DNA of 64,000 nucleotides from a virus. How positions within the stretch are numbered: position 1 is the first letter of the stretch; every line of letters begins with the position of its first letter. Positions 51,201 to 58,050 of the stretch are shown one piece after another. The position numbers were made by a program, and so were the translations under genes. The DNA lies in IMG/VR virus record IMGVR_UViG_3300031578_004185, positions 1 to 64,000 of that record, one strand, 5' to 3'. The notes under the pieces were generated by a model. That model was not told the DNA's origin. It searched no databases and saw only the letters and a program-made list of their open reading frames with translations.

Positions 51201-53680
51201 CACCACTCCATTGAACCCGTGGGAGTGACATCCTTGCCGAGTTTGCCTATCTGCCGGAGATAGGTATTGATGTCGGGTTTAACGCTAAATAAAATTCGCT
51301 GGTCAAGAGACACCTGTGCTGGATTACTCCTAGCCCTGATAGATGTCTCCCTCGGTGTTCCCCCGACGACACCCCCTCTTACCGTCTTGATCTGACCTGT
51401 CAACTTGCTATACGACACAAACTGCTCAGCATAGGCAAGAGCGTCTTCTGGTCGCTTGAACATTTTGAGTGCTTGCTCTACGGCACGAGGGAGCTTGCCT
51501 CCGTATATCTTCTCCACCTGTTGTACCAAATCCACAGCATATTCAGGGGTCATAAACCCCTTCAACTGCGTCCTAGGGATACTAATCTCCAACGACAAGT
51601 TAGGTGGCTCAAAACTCCCCGGACGTACAGCTTGGCGGACCTCCTTGAACACAAACTTGCCACCACCAATAGCGACACCGGCAAACAAAAGGGCTTCGAC
51701 ACCAACAGCCAATACTTTTTCCGTGGGACTAGCTTTAGGGCTAAGAACGGTTTTTGCGGCGTCAGGTAGAAGCAGGACGCCTAACCCGGCAGGTACACCC
51801 CTCTTTACTATCTCGCCTGTTAAGCGACCAACTGTTGTAATGGCACCCCGGGCAACGGTTGGTATCACTCTCATCCCCGTCATTCTCGCCAATGTTGCGG
51901 AACCGATTGAACTAACAGGGAGACCCAGCATCATAACATCCAGAGCAGCCACCAACCCACCGATAGCCCACTCTTTTGCTGTTACCCTCGTTCCATAGTT
52001 GTAATACTCCAACCCAGCCTTCAGGTCGTCAGATGTCTCATACCCTATATCCTCGGCAATAGCCTGAACCTTCGCCGGATCCGCTTTGTCTAGTTTCTTG
52101 ACATCGAACGAGCCATCGGGTTTCACATAATCGCGCAGGGCGGATAATTCAGTCTTATAGGTCTTTGTTAGCTGTGCTTTGGCTTCTGGTAAAGTCAACC
52201 GCTTCCCAATAGGGGTTGTAATCGGCTGTATCGGGGCAAAGAGCAACTGCAGGGCGAGGTTTTTGCTGGATATGTGTTCAATGTCTTTCGCAAAGGCGGA
52301 GAAGACACTACCCTTCGTCCAATCCTTGTCGAACAGGACGGCAACCGCTCGCTTTTGGTCGTCATTGAGTTGCCGATAGGCTTCAGTGTATGACCCCTTG
52401 ACAGGCTTGATATCGAGGTCGTCTAAGGCTCTACCTAACGAGCTTAGTTCCCCAGAGGACAACCCAAGACGCCTCGCAAATCCTGTTCCGGTAGGTACAA
52501 CACCCTTGTCTAAGTGGGCGGCGATACTACCAGTAGTTTTATTCCACTGAGTAACTGCGGACAGAATATCGTCCCCAAAACCAGCATCACGTAGTGTCTT
52601 CATTCCATCGGGGTTCTTCCGAACAAACTCAGCCATAGCAGGGAGCGTGTACTCGCGGAGTGAGGGACCGAACGCCCTCATATATGCCCCTTCGGGAAGT
52701 TTCTCCACGAAGCCAGCACTAGATAGTCGTTGCAGGGCAACCTGTTGTCTTGCATACGCTTTGGTGGTAGCAATCTCACCCACCTTATACTTACCAGAGT
52801 ACACCTCCCCTAATTCTTCCGGGGATAACCCCATCTCGTCCCTCTGCTTCGCAAACGCCTCCCACACTAGGACAAACTTGCCCTTTTTGATGTTCCCAGG
52901 GTCGTCGGGGTCAGGCATAAACGCCTTATACTTCCCACTCTGGATCTCGGCTAATTGCTTCTCGGCTTCGGCAAGGTTCTTGGCATATCCAGCAGAAACC
53001 TGCTGGGATATCCAGTCCTGTTTAGCCTTCTCTTGCCCTCTGGCTTGCGCAACAGTATAATATACAAAGCTCCCGTCCTTCTCGCCGGCGTAGACACTAC
53101 CTCTAGGGACAAAACCCAGCTGGACAGCCCTATTAAACTTAGCCTTGCCTGTGAGTTTGCTATAATCTGCTAACTGCTTGTTGATAGTCTCGGATACCCT
53201 AGACGGGAGAGCGACATCGGAGTGAGTTTTAATGAAGTCCAGTTGCACAGCCAGTGGAGCACCGGCTTTTCGCATAGCACTTAGCTGGATATCAGGTCTG
53301 GCTCCACGAACCTTGGCAGGCAGGTAAGCCTCAACCGTAGCAGGTCTCTCCTTGGTAGGAGGAACACCAACGAACTCTACAGGCTCTGCAGGTGGAACCA
53401 CAGCAGGTTCGGGAGCACCGATGAATTCTACAGACGCTTCCGCTTTAGCCCTTGCTTTCTCGGCTCTGGCTTTCTTCTCAGCCTCCTGAGCCTTGTAGGC
53501 TTCTGAACCCTTCCATGGTGTACCCTTCTTCCACGTCCCTGCTTTGCGAGCAGCTTTTTTAGCGTCTACTCTAGCTCTCTGCTCCGCTTTCTGCTTCGCA
53601 TAGCTGGGTTGCGGAGTAGTAGGTGGTGCCGAGGTAGTCGCTACCGAGGTAGTCGCTACCCCTCTTGTATCATCAGCCAT
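48251..53680 (-). CDS. Giant 1,809-residue virion-module protein with Nudix-like segment
   Basis: Charged Lys/Ala-rich start. Hydrophobic segments near residues 575-660 (GGLVAALDVMMLGLPVSS, VLAVGVEALLFAGVAIGG). A segment near 1180-1290 has NTIGGQID and TLKEFAEEQIISELGI, resembling a degenerate Nudix box. A Thr/Pro/Arg repeat lies near 1515-1540 (ETPRETPRETPR). The basic C-terminus ends QPTVVRSVRL. The largest gene here, first large gene after the virion promoter; it overlaps the zinc ribbon upstream by eight bases. Could be injected with DNA or form the virion end. No full-length family recognised. Confidence 0.65.
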   Translation of the reverse strand: MADDTRGVATTSVATTSAPPTTPQPSYAKQKAEQRARVDAKKAARKAGTWKKGTPWKGSEAYKAQEAEKKARAEKARAKAEASVEFIGAPEPAVVPPAEPVEFVGVPPTKERPATVEAYLPAKVRGARPDIQLSAMRKAGAPLAVQLDFIKTHSDVALPSRVSETINKQLADYSKLTGKAKFNRAVQLGFVPRGSVYAGEKDGSFVYYTVAQARGQEKAKQDWISQQVSAGYAKNLAEAEKQLAEIQSGKYKAFMPDPDDPGNIKKGKFVLVWEAFAKQRDEMGLSPEELGEVYSGKYKVGEIATTKAYARQQVALQRLSSAGFVEKLPEGAYMRAFGPSLREYTLPAMAEFVRKNPDGMKTLRDAGFGDDILSAVTQWNKTTGSIAAHLDKGVVPTGTGFARRLGLSSGELSSLGRALDDLDIKPVKGSYTEAYRQLNDDQKRAVAVLFDKDWTKGSVFSAFAKDIEHISSKNLALQLLFAPIQPITTPIGKRLTLPEAKAQLTKTYKTELSALRDYVKPDGSFDVKKLDKADPAKVQAIAEDIGYETSDDLKAGLEYYNYGTRVTAKEWAIGGLVAALDVMMLGLPVSSIGSATLARMTGMRVIPTVARGAITTVGRLTGEIVKRGVPAGLGVLLLPDAAKTVLSPKASPTEKVLAVGVEALLFAGVAIGGGKFVFKEVRQAVRPGSFEPPNLSLEISIPRTQLKGFMTPEYAVDLVQQVEKIYGGKLPRAVEQALKMFKRPEDALAYAEQFVSYSKLTGQIKTVRGGVVGGTPRETSIRARSNPAQVSLDQRILFSVKPDINTYLRQIGKLGKDVTPTGSMEWWSPNFSGDVAGWYLGKIPQEVVNSFRVANRALVTKKTAETVLRELLENPSSPKFKDYVIPKDTIPKIKDWYSPGGKMLRYSSKDIRDLPMVVHEAVSKQMRNERIWMAAKKRNFGDPVSAANDLLRREVERRALLPPGHPDALPQGVYPVYKFHWSQEPSGEIRPTWELEMVTPAGFTSKVFAPVRRLDKVATGGETMPEVATITTYSPIAGMDIVTGQRIRAGQSMPIVITATNAAIAEGRVLPTMRQLYHTKFVSRPKVAIENWFDPGKAIRPRARASDIVTSPKMWYSRGITLQEMKSSPVDVAVRAFLEGRDPSRRLSTPELASKLEKAGDPSGLADVPFVDRNGRLVRTRDPYYHPVREFGDNWVVPRTAVMLKHPTIKGAYIVGTDTAATDLAGVWNTIGGQIDVRGQPRVGRPFGRGTLKEFAEEQIISELGIRVKNMRPAEVHMGKTTEHSAFGTYMFDGEPASLKLKIPMNKWYDWKAREWVYEPEIGAVRVLRSGDSAAVSPSLYIELYKRGFDTSKLVVVDKHLPTAGIKQYPKGTPEYEILRGAKKARDVKNLKATFKTPERDLLYASNDNARRVKATLAEVPRAGPTDFLVPFRERRMLRVIPIVPRAMAGIREIPPSEAREQTIFAERVPVTSGFAPTRVAGEPVPEISARGTPRLVPEITPRTTPRTTSRETPRETPRETPRETPRETPRKTPVTPVKTPIMSVVTPRPTPRIIPVTPPPPVALVRPRISGKRAELPPGSITVKHGLFWRWAPPPWDQPKMQTLPRGVVPMGAKNTHLKTVKGTVQMIGKPRAKVPEKVNADFGIVDFFISDYGQRIEVGGKGLETNVGRGVDSPTKGMSVPSQGISRSEIGTVKPAHSVSRTAISATTKPDRVKGEIEMRGVNRPEVVEERKRVAEERVESARIRQVEPEPRDLYFDEDPGWLRGSDAHSTEGVSSKGVNRAKMSKKKPKRIGKRDNQPTVVRSVRL
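49090..49150. repeat. 12-bp tandem repeat inside the giant gene
   Basis: CTCGGTGTCTCT stands about five times in tandem, encoding ETPR repeats on the minus strand. It keeps the reading frame, so copy number can vary without frameshift. Confidence 0.85.
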
Positions 53681-53834
53681 TCCTCAACCCCCGCGGTCTA
53701 ATCGTGACACTATTACATCTTCGGCATCGGTACCGTTGCTTGCCGTCTTGGTTCAACCCGTCCTTTACGAGACGAACCGAGCGACACTTCCGGCAACGGT
53801 ATCTTTCCTTATTCTTCCATGGGTTACTGACCAT
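53673..53834 (-). CDS. Zinc ribbon protein, paralogue of 1529-1717
   Basis: 53 residues MVSNPWKNKERYRCRKCRSV..., CRKC and CRRC knuckles, ending NSVTIRPRGLRNG. The RYRC.KC....L.KDG pattern matches the left-arm protein. It is the first gene behind the virion promoter; its stop overlaps the giant gene's start by eight bases. A regulator of virion genes or a DNA-binding protein. Confidence 0.8.
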   Translation of the reverse strand: MVSNPWKNKERYRCRKCRSVRLVKDGLNQDGKQRYRCRRCNSVTIRPRGLRNG

Positions 53835-53867
53835 CGCACATCCAACCCTTATCCAACATTACTCAAC

Positions 53868-53896
53868 ATTGTATAACAAAAAGCGAGGGTTGTCAA
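53868..53896 (-). promoter_or_regulatory. Promoter of the virion operon
   Basis: Read leftward: TTGACA (53896-53891), 17 bases, TACAAT (53873-53868). A mini-ORF of 11 codons begins nine bases after the -10 box and ends across the start of the zinc ribbon gene, a possible leaderless leader peptide. Confidence 0.88.
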
Positions 53897-53929
53897 TACC
53901 CCCGCTACGAAGAAGGGCTAAACCATAGA

Positions 53930-54112
53930 CTAAGGCCACCTCTTGCTCCCCAGTGCTTCACCGAACGTATAGGCTTCGACTCGGCCACCTCGAGAGAACT
54001 TCCGGCGCTGTGGCGCATCCTCCTTGACTTGGCTGACACTGTACTTATTCTTTCTCTTGGATGTTCGCTTCTTGACTCCGGTGTTCTTTTTCTTCGCCTT
54101 GGATTTCGCCAT
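53930..54112 (-). CDS. 60-residue very basic protein
   Basis: MAKSKAKKKNTGVKKRTSKR start with AGGTAG upstream. Histone-tail-like composition. Last gene of the right-arm small-protein operon. DNA condensation is likely by composition. Confidence 0.65.
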   Translation of the reverse strand: MAKSKAKKKNTGVKKRTSKRKNKYSVSQVKEDAPQRRKFSRGGRVEAYTFGEALGSKRWP

Positions 54113-54115
54113 ATT

Positions 54116-54511
54116 CTACCTCCGCTTGGTAACCTTCCGTGTAGTCCGTCTTCGTTTAGGGCGTTGTGCTTTCTCTAAAGCCCGGTATACACCCACTGTC
54201 TCCCTACCCAGTCTTGACCCGACGGCACCGAGGCGCTCCCCGACAGTCAAGTCTCCTGCCTCCCTGCGGGCTTTCTTGGCAGCCGTTTCAGCCTTGTAGG
54301 TAGCTACCTTAGCCTCAGACAACTCCTTCCTCAGCGTCGCCTTGTCCCGCCGGAGTTGCAACATAGCCAGCTCCCGCTCCTGCTTGGTTCGCGCCCTATC
54401 TAGCTTGTGTCTAGCACGAACCTCGGCTTCGGCTACTCGCCGATCGTACGCCGCTTCGATGCTGGCAATGTGTTTCTTAACAATGGATGATACTCTTTGT
54501 ACAAAGTTCAT
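54116..54511 (-). CDS. 131-residue basic coiled-coil protein
   Basis: Long heptad-rich helix (EAAYDRRVAEAEVRARHKLD to AETAAKKARREAG), then an Arg/Lys tail RPKRRRTTRKVTKRR. Probably an oligomeric DNA-binding or structural protein. Confidence 0.65.
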   Translation of the reverse strand: MNFVQRVSSIVKKHIASIEAAYDRRVAEAEVRARHKLDRARTKQERELAMLQLRRDKATLRKELSEAKVATYKAETAAKKARREAGDLTVGERLGAVGSRLGRETVGVYRALEKAQRPKRRRTTRKVTKRR

Positions 54512-54520
54512 TGCATCCTC

Positions 54521-54814
54521 CTACCTCATACTGGCGAACATCTTGTGCGCGGCTAAGTCGTATATCTTGACCGTCGCCCAGTACTCGTTCCGCTCCCTGC
54601 GGGACAAGTTGCTCCGCTTGACTGAGACTCTGGCACGATTGGCAGCGAGTTGTGTAGCACGGGCTATACGGAGCTTCTTGGTCTTCGTTTTAGCCCCATC
54701 AAACTCGCGCTGGAGTTCCTTAACAGAGCCACGGGCAGCCGACGGATTGCGCAGGGATATCATATCGCCGAGGTACTTGTGCTTGGTTGGCACGAACATT
54801 GTCTTTGTCGCCAC
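54521..54814 (-). CDS. 97-residue basic helical protein, unknown
   Basis: GTG start, AGGAGGT site. Helical and Arg/Lys/Ala-rich (TKKLRIARATQLAANRARVS). Histone-like in composition, no family recognised. Confidence 0.65.
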   Translation of the reverse strand: MATKTMFVPTKHKYLGDMISLRNPSAARGSVKELQREFDGAKTKTKKLRIARATQLAANRARVSVKRSNLSRRERNEYWATVKIYDLAAHKMFASMR

Positions 54815-54827
54815 GACTATACACCTC

Positions 54828-55004
54828 CTACAGCTTCAGTTCCCGGACGGTCGGCTTGTACGGCCACTTCCCAGTAAGTCGCTTAGCGACTTTCTCGGCA
54901 TCCGACCTAGTACCGAAATGGATGAAGCGCTCGGTACGGTATGGCCAGCGGATGCCCCAAGCACGATACGTACCGACTTTTATTGTTCCCTGTACGTCTT
55001 TCAT
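54828..55004 (-). CDS. Tiny paralogue-family protein
   Basis: 58 residues, AGGAG site. GTIKVGTYRAWGIRWPYRTE, RFIHFGTRSDAEKVAKRLTG and KPTVRELKL: strand, helix, strand. Confidence 0.7.
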   Translation of the reverse strand: MKDVQGTIKVGTYRAWGIRWPYRTERFIHFGTRSDAEKVAKRLTGKWPYKPTVRELKL

Positions 55005-55007
55005 CTC

Positions 55008-55148
55008 CTACATACCCCCTATTTTGAACATCTTTGTCCCACACACTGGACACGTCCCCCGTACGGCTTTCCTGCCGTTCTTCAGGGTCACTTCCTGCGG
55101 GTCTTTCATCTCCCGCTTGGCTCTACACTTGAAACAATACGCTGTCAT
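55008..55148 (-). CDS. DUF5679-like zinc ribbon protein
   Basis: 46 residues: AYCFKCRAKREMKDPQEVTL and GTCPVCGTKMFKIG. This matches the family consensus closely (CFKC ... CPVC around a Lys/Arg-rich loop). The family is common in bacteria and their viruses; its function is unknown. AGGAGGT site. Confidence 0.85.
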   Translation of the reverse strand: MTAYCFKCRAKREMKDPQEVTLKNGRKAVRGTCPVCGTKMFKIGGM

Positions 55149-55150
55149 GT

Positions 55151-55354
55151 CTATTTACCTCCTATAGTCCACACGATATAATAAGGACTACGAGAGACCA
55201 AAGTCTGCCCCCTCGTCACGCGCGCTAACTTGCCTCGCTTTCGCAGGACAGAAGCAAAGTTGCGCGCTTCCGACTTGGTATCAAAATCACGAGAGAAGCG
55301 ATATTTGATACCGCCGAAGGTTCTATAGCCAAACTGTTTCCGCCTGTTAGCCAT
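55151..55354 (-). CDS. Tiny paralogue-family protein
   Basis: 67 residues. RTFGGIKYRFSRDFDTKSEA, RNFASVLRKRGKLARVTRG and PYYIVWTIGGK. A complete family pattern. GAGGTAA upstream. Confidence 0.8.
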   Translation of the reverse strand: MANRRKQFGYRTFGGIKYRFSRDFDTKSEARNFASVLRKRGKLARVTRGQTLVSRSPYYIVWTIGGK

Positions 55355-55369
55355 TGCTGGTTACCTCCA

Positions 55370-55567
55370 CTAAATGTAAATCTTCCGACCTTTTTTCATA
55401 ATGTACTTCCCGCCCCGCTCGCCTTGATGGACTTTGAACCGCTTGCGGACTTTTACGACTTTCTTCTTGCCCGTTTTCTTGTCGAACATTATCCGGGTCG
55501 TTTCCGCCACAACTCCCATCCCAATAACGGTCGGAAGGGTCGTCGACATAATCATTGCACCTGTCAT
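55370..55567 (-). CDS. 65-residue basic protein, unknown
   Basis: GAGGAGGT site. Hydrophobic first half (TLPTVIGMGVVAETTR), Lys/Arg-rich second half (KKTGKKKVVKVRKRFKVHQG). May be membrane-peripheral. Confidence 0.55.
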   Translation of the reverse strand: MTGAMIMSTTLPTVIGMGVVAETTRIMFDKKTGKKKVVKVRKRFKVHQGERGGKYIMKKGRKIYI

Positions 55568-55585
55568 TTTCGTTTACCTCCTCTA

Positions 55586-55774
55586 TTACTGGTATTGCTT
55601 CGGCAGTAACTGGACAAGCGCCCACCACTTACCGACCTTTCTTACTTTAGCTGTTCTGGGAAAGTCAGATCTCCTGACCTGCCTCTTTGCATTGAACTTG
55701 GTCCGGTGACGGGACAATACGTAGTACTTGTGTCCCCTGATAACTACTACCGACCGTCCCCCGTAGGTTTCCAT
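55586..55774 (-). CDS. Tiny paralogue-family protein
   Basis: 62 residues: VVVIRGHKYYVLSRHRTKFN, AKRQVRRSDFPRTAKVRKVG, KWWALVQLLPKQ. Family pattern with a shortened helix. Confidence 0.7.
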   Translation of the reverse strand: METYGGRSVVVIRGHKYYVLSRHRTKFNAKRQVRRSDFPRTAKVRKVGKWWALVQLLPKQYQ

Positions 55775-55780
55775 CCTGAC

Positions 55781-55888
55781 CTATCTCCGTCCCCCCTTCT
55801 TGCTCTTCTTCTTAGGTTTACAACCACCCAGCTTTCTACCTGTTCTCGGTCCCTTACCTTCGGGGCCGGTTTTATCTCGATTTGGCAT
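55781..55888 (-). CDS. 35-residue DUF5320-like protein
   Basis: MPNRDKTGPEGKGPRTGRKL, then GGCKPKKKSKKGGRR. The opening TGPxGxGPxTGR recalls the DUF5320 start. AGGAGGT site. Compare the 35-residue protein at 2098-2205. Confidence 0.65.
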   Translation of the reverse strand: MPNRDKTGPEGKGPRTGRKLGGCKPKKKSKKGGRR

Positions 55889-55908
55889 AACTTACCTCCT
55901 TACTCTCA

Positions 55909-56154
55909 TCAAGCACTTGTCAGGCAGTCAGCACCCAAGAAGTAGTCCCGCTTCTCACCCTCAAACCTGACCCAGTAATTCAGCTTGTATGGGACGTTGC
56001 GATACGCTGACCGCATCAGACCGTGCCCTTTAGTCAGTATCTCTTTCCCCCGGACGACACCTACTTTACCCACGAATTGAGGGTAAATCTTCCTCGCCCA
56101 AGAGGTGAGTTTAACTTTACTGCCTACCTTGCGGCCCACTCGCGGCTTAGACAT
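55909..56154 (-). CDS. 81-residue basic protein with SH3/KOW-like look
   Basis: AGGAGA site. GRKVGSKVKLTSWARKIYPQ, FVGKVGVVRGKEIL and NYWVRFEGEKRDYF suggest a small beta barrel. Probably nucleic-acid binding. Confidence 0.6.
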   Translation of the reverse strand: MSKPRVGRKVGSKVKLTSWARKIYPQFVGKVGVVRGKEILTKGHGLMRSAYRNVPYKLNYWVRFEGEKRDYFLGADCLTSA

Positions 56155-56156
56155 AG

Positions 56157-56510
56157 TTATCTCCTTATCCCCCGCATACTGGTCGGGGTACTAGATGACC
56201 GCTTGGATGATTTCTTAACCCTCGGTTTTCTGGGCTTCGGGCTATCCGGCATATCCGGGAACTGTTTGCCCTTACGGATATTGGACAGTATCATTACTGC
56301 CTCTTTGCGGTCGAAAGCATCGTAGAGATTGTCGCCGTGTTCTATGTAGAACGGCTCACCCATTTCGCCAGTATCCTCGTCATACCCAGCACTGTCAATA
56401 TCAATACGGATTTTTGCCCCCGTCTTGGCATCCACTACGGTCTCACGGGCATCCGTTCCTGCCGTGTAATTTACAATGTCTCGAACACTACCTGACATTT
56501 TAGTATCCAT
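56157..56510 (-). CDS. 117-residue protein with TSMRGIRR tail
   Basis: AGGAGGT lies six bases before the ATG at 56510; a second ATG six bases upstream is too close to it. Acidic body (DAKTGAKIRIDIDSAGYDED) followed by a Lys/Ser-rich linker and the end SSSTPTSMRGIRR. The two genes beside it end the same way though their bodies differ. Confidence 0.7.
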   Translation of the reverse strand: MDTKMSGSVRDIVNYTAGTDARETVVDAKTGAKIRIDIDSAGYDEDTGEMGEPFYIEHGDNLYDAFDRKEAVMILSNIRKGKQFPDMPDSPKPRKPRVKKSSKRSSSTPTSMRGIRR

Positions 56511-56522
56511 ATCCATACCTCC

Positions 56523-56846
56523 TTACCTTATCCCTCTGACACTCGTGAGAGTAGATGACCGCTTGCTAGACTTGCGCTTGGCAGTCGGCTTCTTGGCTCT
56601 CGGTTTAGAGTGCTTCCACTCGTATTCCTCCATCGTGTAGGGCATATAGGCTTCGGTTTCCTCTTCAGCACCTTCTCGCACTAGGGCGGACAGACCAGCA
56701 GTGCCGTCCCCCCAGCGGTTAGTCGCCTTGCCCGTACGCCCGTTAACTAAGACACCGATACCGTCCTCGTCTCCATATAACTCACCAGGGAACACAAGCA
56801 GTTCGGATGTAGTCCCTTTACCTGTTTTCCTATTCACGAATGGCAT
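56523..56846 (-). CDS. 107-residue protein with TSVRGIR tail
   Basis: AGGAGGT site. Body includes NRKTGKGTTSELLVFPGELY and an acidic stretch; then a Lys/Arg/Ser linker and SSTLTSVRGIR. Second of three adjacent genes with this ending. Confidence 0.7.
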   Translation of the reverse strand: MPFVNRKTGKGTTSELLVFPGELYGDEDGIGVLVNGRTGKATNRWGDGTAGLSALVREGAEEETEAYMPYTMEEYEWKHSKPRAKKPTAKRKSSKRSSTLTSVRGIR

Positions 56847-56849
56847 AAT

Positions 56850-57233
56850 CTACCTCCTTATCCCGCGAAGGCTAGTCGGGCTTGAACCGCATCTAGCCCT
56901 ACTCGGCTTCCGTTTAGGAGACTTTTTAGACCCACCCCGTACTTTGGATAGAGATATTCCGTATCCGTCAGGCAGTGGCTCAGTCAAGGTATCCTTGACG
57001 AACCTCCGTGCCTCATCTGGTAAGCTCTCAAGGCTAACCAGTTTGCCGAGATGGGAATACGAACCCATCTGGCGGTATTCGCCCGCATACTGACCGAATC
57101 CTTGCGGGTGGTATGGGTTATCATTGAACCCGTACATATCCAGCATCCCCGGCGTATTGACGCTAGGAACTACCAGCGTGTAGCGGTCTATGGTCTTACC
57201 GCCGTTATCATAGATTCTTACCTGTGATGACAT
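56850..57233 (-). CDS. 127-residue protein with TSLRGIRR tail
   Basis: AGGAGGT site. Body with RIYDNGGKTIDRYTLVVPSV and a Gly/Pro/Tyr-rich middle; then KKSPKRKPSRARCG and SSPTSLRGIRR. Third gene with the shared tail. Confidence 0.7.
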   Translation of the reverse strand: MSSQVRIYDNGGKTIDRYTLVVPSVNTPGMLDMYGFNDNPYHPQGFGQYAGEYRQMGSYSHLGKLVSLESLPDEARRFVKDTLTEPLPDGYGISLSKVRGGSKKSPKRKPSRARCGSSPTSLRGIRR

Positions 57234-57243
57234 ATCTTACCTC

Positions 57244-57330
57244 CTATCGCTTCTCCGACCAGAATACTAGGTCAAACTTCTTGCCCCCGATGGTCTTGGT
57301 TCCGCTGTACCGTGATTTGTATACCCCCAT
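57244..57330 (-). CDS. 28-residue fragment of the tiny-paralogue family
   Basis: MGVYKSRYSGTKTIGGKKFD then LVFWSEKR, GGAGGT site. It looks like the first strand only, cut short by a stop. It may be functional or a remnant. Confidence 0.45.
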   Translation of the reverse strand: MGVYKSRYSGTKTIGGKKFDLVFWSEKR

Positions 57331-57346
57331 TTGGATTACCTCCTCT

Positions 57347-57544
57347 CTACTTCCCGCTCCTAGACTTCCGTCCACCGACTATCGAGCCGGGCTGTCCCCT
57401 GTAGAACGAGTGTCCACATTCGGTACACTTGAATCTATCCTTACGCCCGGAAGTAGTAGGGACAAACCCTACTTTCCAAACGTAGGTAGACCCACACTTG
57501 GGACACTTCACCCCGTATTTGTTTTTATGTACTGTTTTTGCCAT
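57347..57544 (-). CDS. Zinc ribbon protein
   Basis: 65 residues: KCPKCGSTYVWKVGFVP and RFKCTECGHSFYRG, then a Gly/Arg/Lys tail. Same InsA-like ribbon layout as 1529-1717 and 53673-53834. AGGAAG region upstream. Confidence 0.8.
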   Translation of the reverse strand: MAKTVHKNKYGVKCPKCGSTYVWKVGFVPTTSGRKDRFKCTECGHSFYRGQPGSIVGGRKSRSGK

Positions 57545-57613
57545 CTTTACTTCCTCCCCTTGAGACTAAAATTTAGCTAAACTCTCCGTAATCGGACAAC
57601 CATTCAGATACCC

Positions 57614-57862
57614 TCAAGAGAATACTGCCTTAGTCCCTAGCTCCTTCGCCTTCTGGTTAGCGAACCGTCGTGCTAGCGACCAGAGACGGAACCTCTTGAC
57701 ATCGCCCCGTCTTCCTGCTGCGTTTAGATTACCGTCCTGTGCCCAAGACACCTCGTGGTAACGCCCACTGGCAGTCTCGTCCTTGTGTACAGCGAACACG
57801 GACGGCTCAACCTTGTACCGCCCTCTCCTCTCCCGTGGGTTTGTATAAGCATACTTTGCCAT
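57614..57862 (-). CDS. 82-residue basic protein, unknown
   Basis: First gene of the operon, AGGAGG site. Beta-rich start, then helix RFRLWSLARRFANQKAKELG like the family helix. Function unknown. Confidence 0.65.
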   Translation of the reverse strand: MAKYAYTNPRERRGRYKVEPSVFAVHKDETASGRYHEVSWAQDGNLNAAGRRGDVKRFRLWSLARRFANQKAKELGTKAVFS

Positions 57863-57895
57863 TATCTACTTCCTCCTAACACCAGCTAACCACAC

Positions 57896-57924
57896 AGTAT
57901 ACCACCAAAATACCCACCTGTCAA
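57896..57924 (-). promoter_or_regulatory. Promoter of the right small-protein operon
   Basis: Read leftward: TTGACA (57924-57919), 17 bases, TATACT (57901-57896). Leader with AGGAGG before the ATG at 57862. Confidence 0.88.
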
Positions 57925-57950
57925 GCCCTCCCACCAACTACCCATAAAAA

Positions 57951-57988
57951 GGATAAAAAGAAGGGGAGCCGACCTTAGCCAGCTCCCC
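57951..57988 (-). terminator. Intrinsic terminator
   Basis: Read leftward, GGGGAGC (57988-57982) pairs with GCTCCCC (57969-57963), followed by TTCTTTTTATCC. Ends the polymerase operon and the short RNA unit. Confidence 0.85.
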
Positions 57989-58015
57989 ACGATAAGCAGA
58001 GACCCGATACCCCTT
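57951..58015 (-). ncRNA. Candidate short RNA between promoter and terminator
   Basis: Transcription from the promoter at 58022-58050 would start near 58015 and meet the terminator after about 65 bases, with no ORF or ribosome binding site between. It could be a regulatory RNA or a leftover promoter. No known RNA family recognised. Confidence 0.45.
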
Positions 58016-58021
58016 CACCTA

Positions 58022-58050
58022 ACCATACCACGGAGGAGGGTGCTTGTCAA
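58022..58050 (-). promoter_or_regulatory. Promoter of the short RNA unit
   Basis: Read leftward: TTGACA (58050-58045), 17 bases, TATGGT (58027-58022). The -35 box overlaps the last codon and stop of the gene at 58047-58253. The -10 equals that of the left operon promoter. Confidence 0.75.
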
